Positions 29,581 through 38,693 of a DNA stretch of 38,693 nt are shown piece after piece. The stretch's first letter is position 1; every line of letters begins with the position of its first letter. The translations under genes and the position numbers were made by a program. This stretch comes from Chara braunii (Eukaryota; Streptophyta; Charophyceae; Charales; Characeae): NCBI GenBank assembly GCA_003427395.1, contig BFEA01000028.1, positions 2,274,464-2,313,156 of the forward strand, written 5' to 3'. The notes under the pieces were generated by a model, which saw only the letters and a list, made by a program, of their open reading frames with translations, ran no database searches and was not told the DNA's origin.

Positions 29581-29780
29581 TGACGAGGCTGAGGCAACGA
29601 GGATGGGAGAGAGAGGGAGAGAGGGAGAGCACACACACACACTCACTCAACTCGACACAGACTCGACACGACTCGACGGCCGCAGACATGAAGTGGCAAA
29701 GTCGCAAAGTCGAAGTCTTGGATTTCCGAACACAATGTCGAAGCAAGTCACCCGAAGCACAAGTACAGCAGCAGAAAACT

Positions 29781-29803
29781 GGTACGAGACTGGTGCTCGT
29801 ACC
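29781..29803. repeat. Hairpin, 8-bp perfect stem
   Basis: GGTACGAG (29781-29788) pairs with CTCGTACC (29796-29803). A smaller CGGTA/TACCG hairpin follows near 29815-29828. A GA/AC-rich patch lies just upstream at 29600-29650. Confidence 0.7.
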
Positions 29804-30219
29804 GTACGGGGAACCGGTATAAGTACCGTTGACACGTACTGTACCAGGGGCATTTCTTCAAAGGCCCCGGGGGCAGAACTGAAAAATGCGGTATTTGAAA
29901 GTGGCGCCCGAATTGCAGCATGGCACCAGTTGTTCAAAATCCTACGGTACCAAAAGAGGGGTTTGGAAAAAGGGTGTCAGGCCAAAAACGGGATGCAACC
30001 GAAACAGCAAAAGGATAGACCAAGGATCGAGCCCTGGCGAAGTCCGTAACACTATCCCCTCCCTCTAGAAGGCAACGTCCCNGCTGCCAAAAACCATGAA
30101 GCAATGCTGAAATCTGTGAAGGACGGGACGGGGCCGATCACTGGTTAACAAGTCGAAGGGAAAAGGGGTATAATGTGGGTGGCATGGACTGCGGGAGTAA
30201 GAGGGAACAAGGTTTGGTA

Positions 30220-30535
30220 CCGGTGAACAGGGTTGTCCTACTGATGAACTAGGGGCGGCAGGGAGCAGGGTAGTCCTACTGATGAACTAAGGGGACTGCA
30301 TGGTTTGCTATAGGTCAAGGAGGAACAAAGTTCAGGGAACAGGGAACTTTTATTGATGTTCTACTGGGTAAGGGAAACGGTGTTCAGGAAAACACGGTAT
30401 TTCTATTTATGTTCTAGTGGGTAAGGGAAACAACGGTCAGAGGGAACAGGGAATGCTTATTGATGTTCTAGTGGGTACGGGGAACAATGGTTAGGGAAAC
30501 ACGGATCTGCTAATGATGTTCTACAGGGTTGTCAA
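30220..30535. repeat. Degenerate minisatellite, about 55-bp units
   Basis: GATGTTCTAGTGGGTAAGGG-type units recur near 30354, 30410, 30463 and 30517 with GGGAACAGGG-type spacers. Related GTAGTCCTACTGATGAACTA units lie at 30232 and 30269. Confidence 0.8.
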
Positions 30536-31210
30536 AAAAAATGAAAATGTTTGTTCAGGATGCAAAGGCTGGTTGTGTCCGAAGAAGCAACATCTCATGT
30601 GGGAACAAAGTGTCCGAGTGTCTTGAAAGGAGGTCTGTAGCGGTCTTGATCAGGTTTTGGAGTAGGTGGTGAAAGCGGTCTTCAGTGTCTGCAACAGGTA
30701 GAAATCCAAGAAGCGTAGCGATAGTTCACATGTCCAAAGTCCGAGTGCTAGGGAGCGTTCGGTACGTGAACTGCAATGAGGTCTGATCTGGAAGCAGGTA
30801 AGTCGCAGATTGATGCAAGTATCCATGTAGCAAGTTGCTGCTCCAGTAAGTCTGTGAGTCGGGATGCCGGCCGATGAAACAATATGGTGGTCAAACCAAC
30901 TGCACAATCTCCATGAACAGTGAGGCAGCAGGCCAACGTCCTCATGCGCTTGCCATTAGATCCTTTATCGTTGGTGTCATGCAAATCCACAAGCATTGGA
31001 CAAGAGAGACAAGGTAGTGGAGAGGACAGATGGGACAAGGTTAGGCGAAGGTAAGGGCAAATCAGACATCAAGAATCAAGGTCAAGGGGAGGGTGGTTGG
31101 GTTCAAGGGTGTGTGTAGAGCAGGGTTACGAGGGTTTAGCGGGGGTTTATGCCATAGTTATATAGGTATCTAGAACATAGGATTAACACGATCATAGACG
31201 CGGACAAGTT
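30536..31210. other. Unassigned flank of the Ty3/gypsy element
   Basis: The 3' LTR of the minus-strand element would be expected here. I could not find TG...CA ends, a polypurine tract or a matching copy on the other side of the element. Confidence 0.4.
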
Positions 31211-32422
31211 TCATGGCGTTCTTAAGATTAGAGAGAGGTTTCCATGCAGATTCTTTGCATCAGTGATTGGTTCTGGATGATCAGATACCTGAGTAGTTCG
31301 TCGGCCGATGATGGTTTCGACAACGAATTCAGGGTCTGTGGGTAGCATGATTGGTGGAGGTCTAGGATATGGGCGGTCGACGAACTAGGGGGGGGATTCA
31401 TGGTATTCTTTTAGGTACTCGACATGGAAGACTGGGTGGACACGACTAATATCAGGGGGAAGTTGGAGTTCGTAGTTGATGGGGGAGGTTTGTTCAATGA
31501 TGAGGAAGGGACCGAGCCATTTGTTGGAGAGTTTTTTGGACAAGCCGTGTTCGGGTTCAAAGTGTTTGGCAGAGAGCCAGACTTTGTCCCCTACTTTGAA
31601 TGACACGCCGTGTCTATGTTTGTTAGTCTTGTTGGCTTGTTGTTCTTGGGTTCATTCAATGGTTTCGGAGGCTTCTTTCAGGAGTCTCTTCATTGTTGTT
31701 ACCCATTTATTGAGAGAGGGGCAGGGGGTGAATGGGTTAAGTTGCAAAAGAAGCAAGAAGTCAGAGGGCAAGTGAGGGTGGTAGCTAAGGTCGAGGTAGA
31801 ATGGAGACATGCTGGTGGAAGGGTAGACGACGTTGTTGTAGGCGATCTCGGTGGTTGGGAGCAATTGATCCCAATCGTGTTGGTGAGGATGACAATACTT
31901 CTGCAGGATTATTTGGAGAGTATCGTTAATCTTCTTTGTTTGTCTATCGGTCTGTGGATGGAATGCAGTGCTATACTTGAGCGTGGTCTCGTAGGCCGTG
32001 ACGAGGTGTTTCCAGAATTGTGAGAGAAAGCGAGGATCACAGTCACTGATGATGTTCTCGGGGAGGCCGTGATGGCGAGCAACGTGGTCGAAGAAGAGTG
32101 TGGCGACGTCTTTGACATTGTGCGATGTCGTGCAAGGGATGAAGTGAGCACGTTTGATCAAGCGACAAATAATGACGTAGATGCAATCATGCCCGCGGTC
32201 GGTCTTGGGGAGACCGCACACGAAGTCCATGGAGATGGACTGCCACTGGTGAGTTGGGATGGGCAATGATTGGAGCTTGTCGGGTTCAAGTTTGACCCGG
32301 TTCGAGGGGTTGACAGCTTGACATGTGGGGCATGATCGAATGTATGTTTTGACGTCGGCGAGTAGGGAAGGCCAGTAGAAGTAGCGGGAGATGGTGTCGA
32401 AGGTTTTTTGGAAACTGAGGTG
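31211..32422 (-). pseudogene. Integrase of the Ty3/gypsy element, with C-terminal chromodomain remnant
   Basis: The HHCC zinc-binding part ends with CPTCQAV near 32330. The core has the D,D,E residues of retroviral-type integrases (MDFVCGLP; ISDCDPRFLSQFW; and the E expected in the TAFHPQTDRQT..IND region is changed). The GPF/Y segment KWLGPFLI and the VHPVFHVEYLK box follow. DPEFVVETIIGRR (about 31270-31310) resembles the start of a chromodomain, after which similarity decays. In-frame stops at 32423-32425 (TGA), 31652-31654 (TGA) and 31385-31387 (TAG) break it. It integrates element cDNA in intact relatives; this copy is inactive. Confidence 0.9.
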
Positions 32423-33135
32423 TCATGCAGTCTTGGCGTCGTGGTGCTCGACCAAGAGTTGAGTACGGAGACCACGTGCGTCGAGGATGCGAAGTCGGCG
32501 AGTGCCTTTGGTATCGATATAGAGAAGGCTGTCGTGAAGGGAGTAGTCGGGGACTGGGTCAAGGTCGCGAAGCTTGTTGTAGATGGTGGCCAAGTCTGGG
32601 CAAGAGAGGTAGCCTTGGGAGTATCGGTGATGGAGTGATGGGAGGAGTTGGATATGAGTCATGGCGGCATAGACTTTCTCGTGGGGCTTGTGGTCGGGTC
32701 GTCGAGAGAGGGCATCCACAACGCGGTTGCTTTTGTCGGGGGTATGGCAAATGGTGAATTTGAACTGGGCAAGGAAGTCTAGCCAGCGGGGTTGGCGTGG
32801 AGTGATATCTTTCTTGGAGAGGATGAAGGAGACGATGGTGTTGTCAGTGCGGATGGTGAAGTATTGTCCGTCGAGGTACGGGCGCCAGAATATGAGGGTG
32901 TGAATCACGACGAGGAGTTCCTTCTCGTTGGAGGGGTAATTCATCTCCACGGGAAGGAGCTTCTTGCTAGCGAAGGTGATGGGGTATTCATCGGGTGGAG
33001 CCTAGGGGTGAGTGGAGGAGTTCTTGATGGAGGGGGTGTCGGCGGTGTCACGAATGAAATGTTGGGATAGTACGGCTCCAATGGCAAAGTCGGAGGCGTC
33101 AGTGGTGACATAGAAGTGGCGGGTGGGGTCGGCGA
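32423..33135 (-). pseudogene. RNase H of the Ty3/gypsy element
   Basis: Begins with FYVTTDASDFAIGAVL (33100 region; first catalytic Asp in DAS). It continues through NYPSNEKELLVVIHTL (catalytic Glu), FTIRTDNTIVSF (Asp) and VVDALSRRPD (last Asp). A TAG at 33002-33004 lies inside the domain. The spacing and motifs are those of Ty3/gypsy RNase H, which degrades the RNA strand during element reverse transcription. Confidence 0.9.
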
Positions 33136-33765
33136 CCTTGAGGACGGGGGTCGTGGTGATGGTTTGTTTGAGAAGTAGATCGAAGGCGTGTTAGCGGCGA
33201 TCGTTCGAAGTGAAGAACTCGTCCTTGCGTGTGAGTTCATGGAGGGGGTAAGAGATCTCGAAAAAGTTGCGAATGAACGGGCGATAGTAATTGGCAAAGC
33301 CAAGAAAGGAACGAAGTTTGAGAAGGGTCTTGGGTGGTTCGAGGGATCCATACCGATGCCTTCAGCGGAGACAATGTGGTCGAGGTATTCGACGCTCGAA
33401 GCAGCAAACGTATATTTGTTGAGCTTGGTGTAAAATTTTTGGTCTCGGAGGATCGAGAGGACTTGGCGGAGGTGCTGAAGGTGGAACTCGAAGATGGGGC
33501 TGAAGACAAGGATGTCATCAAGGTAGACGACGACACAGACTTTCAGGAGGTTGCGAAAGATGTGGTTCATGGTAGATTGGAAGATAGCGGGGGCATTGGT
33601 GAGTCCGAATGGCATCACGAGGAACTCGTAGCGCCCGAACCGAGAGCGGAAGGCGGTTTTGTGAGAGTCGACCGGTGGAGGGGGCGTCACCAGAGAGGGG
33701 GGAGGCAGACGAATTGTCGATGCCAGATCGATGTCCTGGGGACTGTGTTCATGATGAGGAGGGAC
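33136..33765 (-). pseudogene. Reverse transcriptase of the Ty3/gypsy element, N-terminal half missing
   Basis: Starts abruptly at DIDLAS (about 33750). It then shows KTAFRSRFG, YEFLVMPFGLTNAP, the catalytic VVYLDDILVFS (YLDD) and [11 protein letters not shown], and, after a frame change near 33330-33345, [16 protein letters not shown] at 33191-33193 interrupts the connection region. About 100 residues of the fingers/palm N-terminus and the whole protease are absent. Confidence 0.92.
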
Positions 33766-33828
33766 CCGCGCTTGCCGAGGGCGGTGATGTGGAGGTTGCG
33801 GGTCGAGTGGAGGCGGACTGGCGGGTGA

Positions 33829-35496
33829 ATTATGCGGCGTTGGGGCAGTTGGTTTGTTGGTGCCTCAATTGGTGACAACGGAAGCAACCCCTTTTTGCTT
33901 GGAGGTAGCTGCGCTCCTCGGGGGTGAGTTTCTTGAGGCGGGAGGGTGGGGTAGATGAGGGTGGTCAGAAGCTGCGATCTTTGCGCTCCATCCTCATGAA
34001 TTGAACAATGTTGAGTTACTCGGAAGTGAGGGATGGAGAGTCGAGTGAATAGGAAGACGTGTCGGGGTCAGGTGCGGTGAACTCGTCCGAGGAAGTGATG
34101 GAGGTTGTGTCTTCAGGGATGATGTGGTGGAAAAAGCGGGTGCGGGAGGGGGCGGGCGCGGACTGTTGGTGAGGGTGGAGAAGTCGATCGCGGTGAAGCA
34201 TGCGAGAGAAGAGGTCGGCAAGGGGCATGTCGGTTTCATGGGCGAGGGCGGTTGCAAGGTGTTTGTGACATACTCGTTTGATGCGGGAGATGAACGCAAA
34301 GTCGGGAATGATGGTGGTGGGGAGGTGGTGGCGGAGGGAGCAAACATATTGGACGAAGCGGTCTGTGGGACCGGTCTGGCGGAGGTGGCAGAATTGTTCA
34401 AGGTAGTCATCAATGGTTTTTTGGGGGCGGAAGGTGGCAGTGAGAAGGTTGGCCCATTGAAGGAAGGAGTGACGTGGTACTCCGAAGGCTCGGCAGTTGC
34501 TAACTTAAGCCATCCACCATTTGGCGGCATTGCCGAGGAGGCGGAAGGTGGCAATGGGGAGCCAGTGGACAAGGGGCATGTGGTGGAGGTGAAAATAGTT
34601 CTAAAGTTGGGTTAGGAAGAGGAAAACGTCCTCGTGGGGGAAGTAAGAGAAGGACATGATGTCGACGAATTGAAAGGAACGGGGGATTTCCCCGTCACGC
34701 GAAACGATCCGGGCGAGGGTGTTGAAGCTGAGGTTATCGAGGGTGGTGTCGTAGCAGGTGTAGTCAAGTTGGTTGTTGTCCTCAAGGAAGTAGTTGGGAG
34801 GGAGTTGTGACATTGCGGGGTAAACCTCGGAGGTGACTTATGAATAGGTGGGACGGATGGTGGGGATGGTGAAGGTCGTCATGATGGGTTGCGGAAGGGT
34901 ATGAGAGTGGGGGGGGGAAGAGGGGTGACTTGGATGGGCGAGGAATGAGGCGGTGTGTTGGATGCGTTGGATGAGGGAGGAGGTGGGGGGAACGAAACAG
35001 TGGTGGTGGTTGAGGAGGAAGGGTTGGTGGATGTGGTAGGAGTGGAGGAGGTCGGGGGGGGGGTGTTGCTAGAGACGGTTGTGCAAGAGGGATTGGTTTG
35101 CGCTGTGGAGGAGGGAGGTGCGGCCGTGGTGACGACCGTAATGGAGGGGTTGTCCCCTTCGAGCATGGTGACGCGGTCGGATATGGATGACATGGTGACC
35201 TTTATATCGTCTAGAGAGGTTTGGAAGGTGTTGAGTGCGTGGAGGATGGCGGAGAGGTCGGAGGTAGAGGTGTTTGCTGGTGGTTGTTCGCCTACGAAGT
35301 TGTGGGCGATGCTATCGACCGAGTCGGTGCGGATGTCAGACATGTTGATGATGGAGGATGCAGTCATGTCGGGGGAAGAGGGGGTGGAGGACGCAATCGG
35401 AACGGATGTGGAGGGTGCCGCAACTGCGGTGGCGGTGGCAGCAGCAGCGGCATCGACGGTGGCGCGTTGGGAGTTCTTGGTTTGGCGTGGTGGCAT
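33829..35496 (-). pseudogene. Gag of the Ty3/gypsy element
   Basis: The start MPPRQTKNSQRATVD is at 35496. A Ala/Thr/Ser-rich N-terminus contains a short coiled-coil-like part (LSAILHALNTFQTSLDDIK). The central capsid part is in another frame: NYFHLHHMPLVHWLPIATFR, GNAAKWW, then TIDDYLEQFCHLRQTG. KLTPEERSYLQAKRG leads into a perfect zinc knuckle CFRCHQLRHQQTNC (C-x2-C-x4-H-x4-C, 33845-33886). Several stops and at least one frameshift are present. Confidence 0.85.
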
Positions 35497-35621
35497 GTTG
35501 AGATGGGGGGGGCAATTCCTATTTACAATAATAGAGTGTTATCAAGTGATTTAGCAATGAAGGTAGCAGAGAATCACAGAGCAAAAATGAATTTTGAATT
35601 AATTTGAATTTATTCGAAATT

Positions 35622-35863
35622 GATTCGCGAGCTAGGCTACCATCCGGGCCGTCCGGGTCCCGGGTGACCAGCCCATGTAAGGAACAGGGAAGGTCGCAGC
35701 AAAAGAAACAAAATAATTTTTGCCTCAGGGTTATATCGAAATTCTTCATCAAATTTAGAAAAATATATATATTAAAATTTTTATTTTTATTTTTATTTTT
35801 TTTAATTTTTTGGGTCTGGCCGGGCAAGTGATCCCGGGCCACTCTGGTAGCCTAGTTTGCGAG
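35622..35863. mobile_element. Possible MITE with about 19-bp inverted ends
   Basis: TTCGCGAGCTAGGCTACCA (left) and the inverted right end at about 35845-35863 match at 16 of 19 positions. Looser inverted similarity (CCCGG-rich) continues for another ~25 bases. The interior is AT-rich. No target duplication was seen. Confidence 0.55.
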
Positions 35864-36600
35864 TGTATTTTTCAAGAAAATACAAAAGCGAAATTTTTAA
35901 GAATTTCCAAATGAAGAAAAATAATAATTAATTTTGATAAAAATAAATTTCGACGAAATTTATTCAGATTTACGTTCGAGGTAGAATTTTATAATTTCGA
36001 AAAACGGTGATTAATTCCGAGTAAAATAGATTAATTCAGTTGTGAATTAATCGAGTTTAGTCGAAATTAATTAAGGAGTTCAAAAAAAAAAAAAGGAAAT
36101 ACCTTTGAATCAAAAGAGAATTGCGAAAAAGAATTGCAAAAAAAAAAAATTCAAATGTCAAAAAAAAGCGTAAAAAGAAAATTTATGAATTAAAATATAT
36201 GAGAAAAAGAAATAATTAGAATTATTTTTGAATTTTTAAAAGAAATATTGAAAAAGAATTTAATTAATTCTTATGTAGTTTCAAAATTTTTGAAAAAGAA
36301 TGAAGTAAAAGTAGTTGCGAATTTCGAAAAAGAAATGTTGAGAAATAATTGATTAATCCGAACGAAAAAAAATAATTAATTATAAAATATTTTTTAATTA
36401 TAAAAATTCCAAAAATAATTAATTAAAATTATTTTTATAATTTAAAAAAAATCAAAAAAGAATTAATTAGAAATGGTTTCGAAAAGAAATGTCGAAAAAG
36501 ATAGTTAATTAAGTATCTACAAGAATTTCAAATGGATTCTAAAATTAAAAAAAAATAATAGTCAAAGGAATAAACGAGTTTTGATGTAAATCGAGGGCGG
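35864..36600. other. Strongly AT-rich stretch
   Basis: Mostly A and T, with recurring AATTAATT, GAAAAAGAAT and AAAAATAATT words. No gene, RNA or clear tandem period was found. It could include LTR or spacer sequence of the adjacent Ty3/gypsy element. Confidence 0.5.
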
Positions 36601-36654
36601 AGCGATCCTATCTACTATTGATTGGGTGGTAGCGTGGTAGGTAGGGTACAAGTA

Positions 36655-36683
36655 GATTGATGATGATGATGATAATGATGATA
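36655..36683. repeat. (GAT)n microsatellite
   Basis: GATGATGATGATGATAATGATGATA. Confidence 0.85.
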
Positions 36684-36783
36684 GGGGGGGAACATGGGGG
36701 AAAAGTCGCGCAGGTGGGGGGGGAAAGCGGACTCGAGGGATCGCACGCGGGTTGTGCGTGGGAGAGAGGAAGTCGGTGTCGTA

Positions 36784-36809
36784 CCAAATACCCTTACAAG
36801 GGTATTTGG
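36784..36809. repeat. 26-bp near-perfect palindrome
   Basis: CCAAATACCCTT (36784-36795), two bases, then AAGGGTATTTGG (36798-36809). Confidence 0.9.
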
Positions 36810-37309
36810 CGTGTCTCCTGCAAGTCACACGAGTGCAGGCCTCGCCCGTCCGACGACGTGCGCGGGAGAGAAATCTTAGGTCCTCGCAAGGGTGAGTGGC
36901 GCGCGCGGGGTATTGATGGCAAGGTGCAACCATGCGCAGCCTGGGTGTGCGCGGCGTCGCGGATCAGGGGGATAGGTGACGTTCATTTTTATTTTTACTA
37001 TTTATTTATTTATCTGCCTTTATTTCTTGTGTGCTAAAGTTTTTTAGTTCAGTGATTGATTCTGAGGCCGACGTCGAGACCGACGAGCTTGGCTCAGCTA
37101 TTAGATTGTCGGACACGGGAAGTCGTCGTGGTCGTCTGGGACCTTGAGCACGCGCCTCGTTCGACGGGTCCGGCTGTTCGGGATGCCGGCGAAAGTCCTT
37201 TACCACGCCACTGCTGAGAACAGGGCGCGGTCAGGGCTTGAGTTCGTAGTTGCATTTGAGGTAAAAAGATCTGGTAATGGTGAATGCATATGACCTGTGT
37301 TGTGGGTCC

Positions 37310-37886
37310 GGTGAGGGCGCTCCTCACCACGCTGCTGCAGAGTCCCCCTTGAAACCAGCCTGCCAAGGGGTGGAGCAGAGTGCTCCAGCCAAGGCTATAG
37401 TTGTCTCCTCCTTCGTCGCGCTCCTCCGGAGTCTTCCAGCTCCGCCGACAACACTCCTGCCTCCTCTCCAGCACTCCAGCGATGAGGCAAGTGTGCTGTC
37501 GCACACTGGCAGCTGGAGGCAAGTGTGAGGCAGTTGGGGGACAACTGCCTCTTTTGTAGTGGCTGAGGAGGGCAGCAGCAGCCTCAGCTGGCCCCAGGCA
37601 AAATTCTTCACTTGCCTAGGGTCGTTGATATGAGCCAGATCAACGGACTGAGGCTGTCTCACCTCAGCCACACACTTACGTTGGCAGTTGTACTCAACTG
37701 CCCCCCTCTTTTTCTCCTTTTTCCCTGCACTCAGCCCCACACTGAGTGCAGGTTCGGCGAAAAAATGGTTGTTTCCAGCCAAGTTCCCCTCACCACCTCT
37801 TCAACTCCCCAGCCTCTGGCCTGAGTCACATTCGGTCCAGTTTGGCCTGTATCTGATCGTACTCGCAACCACATTCGTGGCCATGT

Positions 37887-37931
<45 letters not shown>

Positions 37932-38447
37932 TTCTTTTTAATTCAGCTATCTCGAATCTTCACGAGACAGCTGAATTTTCTTCACGAGATAGCTGAATTT
38001 CTGACATTTCCAAATCTGTTTCTCTTTTGTTTTTCTGATAAGGGGATGAAAAGTTACAACCCCTTTTAGTTTGATGTATCTGGGCACTTTTTCCAGTCCA
38101 GATACATCAAGGAAAAAGTTGTACTTGGCCTTTTTCCCTCAGGTGACTTTTAAATTTTCAGGCTCCCCTTAAAAACGGGAGCCTGACAGTTACCTCTGGC
38201 AGCTTGTGCCAGAGGTAGCAGCTGGTGAGGACAAGTGTCCTCAAGAAGAAAAACACAGAAAACAAAAGAAGAAAATAAAAGAACTTAGATCCCCCAACTG
38301 TACTGTTCCTGGCTTTAATCTGAGTCAGAAGCATGCAGTTGGGGCCAACTGCATCTCCCTAACCTCTGTTGCCCCCCCTTGAAAACGGGGAGGACAGTTG
38401 TCAGTGTTGGGAGGAGTAGGGAAACAACTCGTGAAAACTCACGAGTT
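37310..38447. repeat. Array of at least 17 distinct short perfect hairpins
   Basis: Successive inverted repeats with unrelated sequences, given as stem length and span: 7 bp 37310-37328; 7 bp 37345-37370; 7 bp 37371-37387; 7 bp 37490-37507; 10 bp 37527-37551; 7 bp 37562-37588; 6+3 bp 37592-37621; 7 bp 37623-37645; 6 bp 37648-37667; 8 bp 37683-37702; 11 bp 37724-37752; 15 bp with one mismatch 37940-37977; 13 bp 38071-38110; 8 bp 38111-38137; 10 bp 38158-38186; 11 bp 38191-38217; 8 bp 38226-38243; 10 bp 38333-38354; 9 bp 38426-38447. Loops are mostly 2-14 bases. CAGTTG/CAACTG recurs in several stems. No open frame of note. The origin is unknown. Confidence 0.85.
37888..37931. repeat. C44 homopolymer
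   Basis: 44 uninterrupted C inside the hairpin array (i-motif / G-quadruplex potential on the other strand). Its length may be unreliable in short-read data. Confidence 0.9.
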
Positions 38448-38693
38448 CAAATCCCGACAGGCTCAGAGCAGGGTGGTAAAAGTACCCCAACTTTGATGAT
38501 TTTTATAAAAATATTCGCCGAATAAAAAACTCTAAAAAACATTCATGCGCATGGCCTAGGTGCCTGACTACCTGCAAAAAAAAATTCAAGGCCAAAAAAA
38601 TTGTTTTACGCCACCAAACAAATATTGACGCAAAACTGAAAAAAACAAATTTTCGAAAAAAAACAAATCCCGTTTCTTGTTTTCTTTTCTTTT
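38448..38693. other. AT-rich right end of the window
   Basis: A-rich, no gene. Contains the 10-bp palindrome CATGCGCATG at 38544-38553. Confidence 0.5.

Larger units (their letters stand above)
31211..35496 (-). mobile_element. Degenerate Ty3/gypsy (chromovirus-type) LTR retrotransposon
   Basis: Reading the minus strand from 35496 down to 31211: gag with zinc knuckle, reverse transcriptase (second half), RNase H, integrase with zinc-binding and core parts, and a remnant chromodomain. This RT-RH-IN order defines Ty3/gypsy. The protease and the first part of the RT are missing: only about 95 bases separate the zinc knuckle (to 33845) from RT sequence at about 33750. One frame carries most of gag and everything from about 33330 to 31211, but is broken by several stops. 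No LTRs or primer-binding site were found, so the copy is dead and its ends are unresolved. Confidence 0.93.

Noticed and set aside
37310-38447. Hairpin array as a CRISPR array
   Set aside because: There is no constant repeat alternating with spacers; every hairpin has a different sequence, and the context is eukaryotic.
38440-38460. GTTCAAATCC, similar to a Pol III B box / tRNA T loop
   Set aside because: The flanking bases do not form a T stem, and no A box or acceptor stem is present.

Overview
This is a repeat-dominated, gene-poor piece of nuclear DNA from a green plant or streptophyte alga. A charophyte such as Chara is my guess, not a demonstrated identity. The pointers are one gene of the plant type of KDPG-aldolase-like protein, a Ty3/gypsy element of chromovirus type, a plant-like LINE fragment, snRNA-derived retrocopies, and abundant (TC)n/(TG)n and poly-purine simple repeats. 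There are two N gaps (13554-13838 and 26931-27006), and a sequencing-library adapter was assembled into the window at 13481-13518.

Layout. 1-3.3 kb: simple repeats, two retroelement 3' tails in opposite orientation, and stacked two-copy tandem duplications. 3.3-4.5 kb: AT-rich spacer. 4.5-7.6 kb: foldback or MITE-like elements (4488-4986, 5506-6262, 6374-7269, 7513-7613). 7.9-12.5 kb: a tRNA-like SINE head, four tandem duplications, a U2 snRNA retropseudogene and a MITE. 13.5 kb: adapter artefact and gap. 14-15.1 kb: a retroelement tail, then a duplicated block in which one copy carries a MITE and the other is the empty site. 15.6-17.4 kb, minus strand: the only convincing host gene, a KDPG/KHG-aldolase-like enzyme with a long N-terminal extension. 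17.4-21 kb: no recognised gene; duplications and tRNA-like SINE copies. 21-24.2 kb: three U6 snRNA-derived insertions and several short hairpin elements. 24.4-26.9 kb: a foldback with five CACGTG sites, a 0.9-kb minisatellite open in several frames, and nested palindromes. 27.0-28.2 kb: a 5'-truncated LINE. 31.2-35.5 kb, minus strand: a dead Ty3/gypsy element. 35.6-36.8 kb: AT-rich. 37.3-38.45 kb: a dense array of at least 17 different short perfect hairpins.

How the parts relate. The LINE fragment, the poly(A)-ended tails, and the U6 and U2 retrocopies (one U6 copy has an 11-bp target duplication and an A-rich tail) all point to active target-primed reverse transcription in this lineage. The foldback elements and hairpin clusters recur through the window and look like a separate, DNA-level process: MITE activity, or template-switch palindrome formation. 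The hairpin array near the right end is the best candidate for something undescribed.
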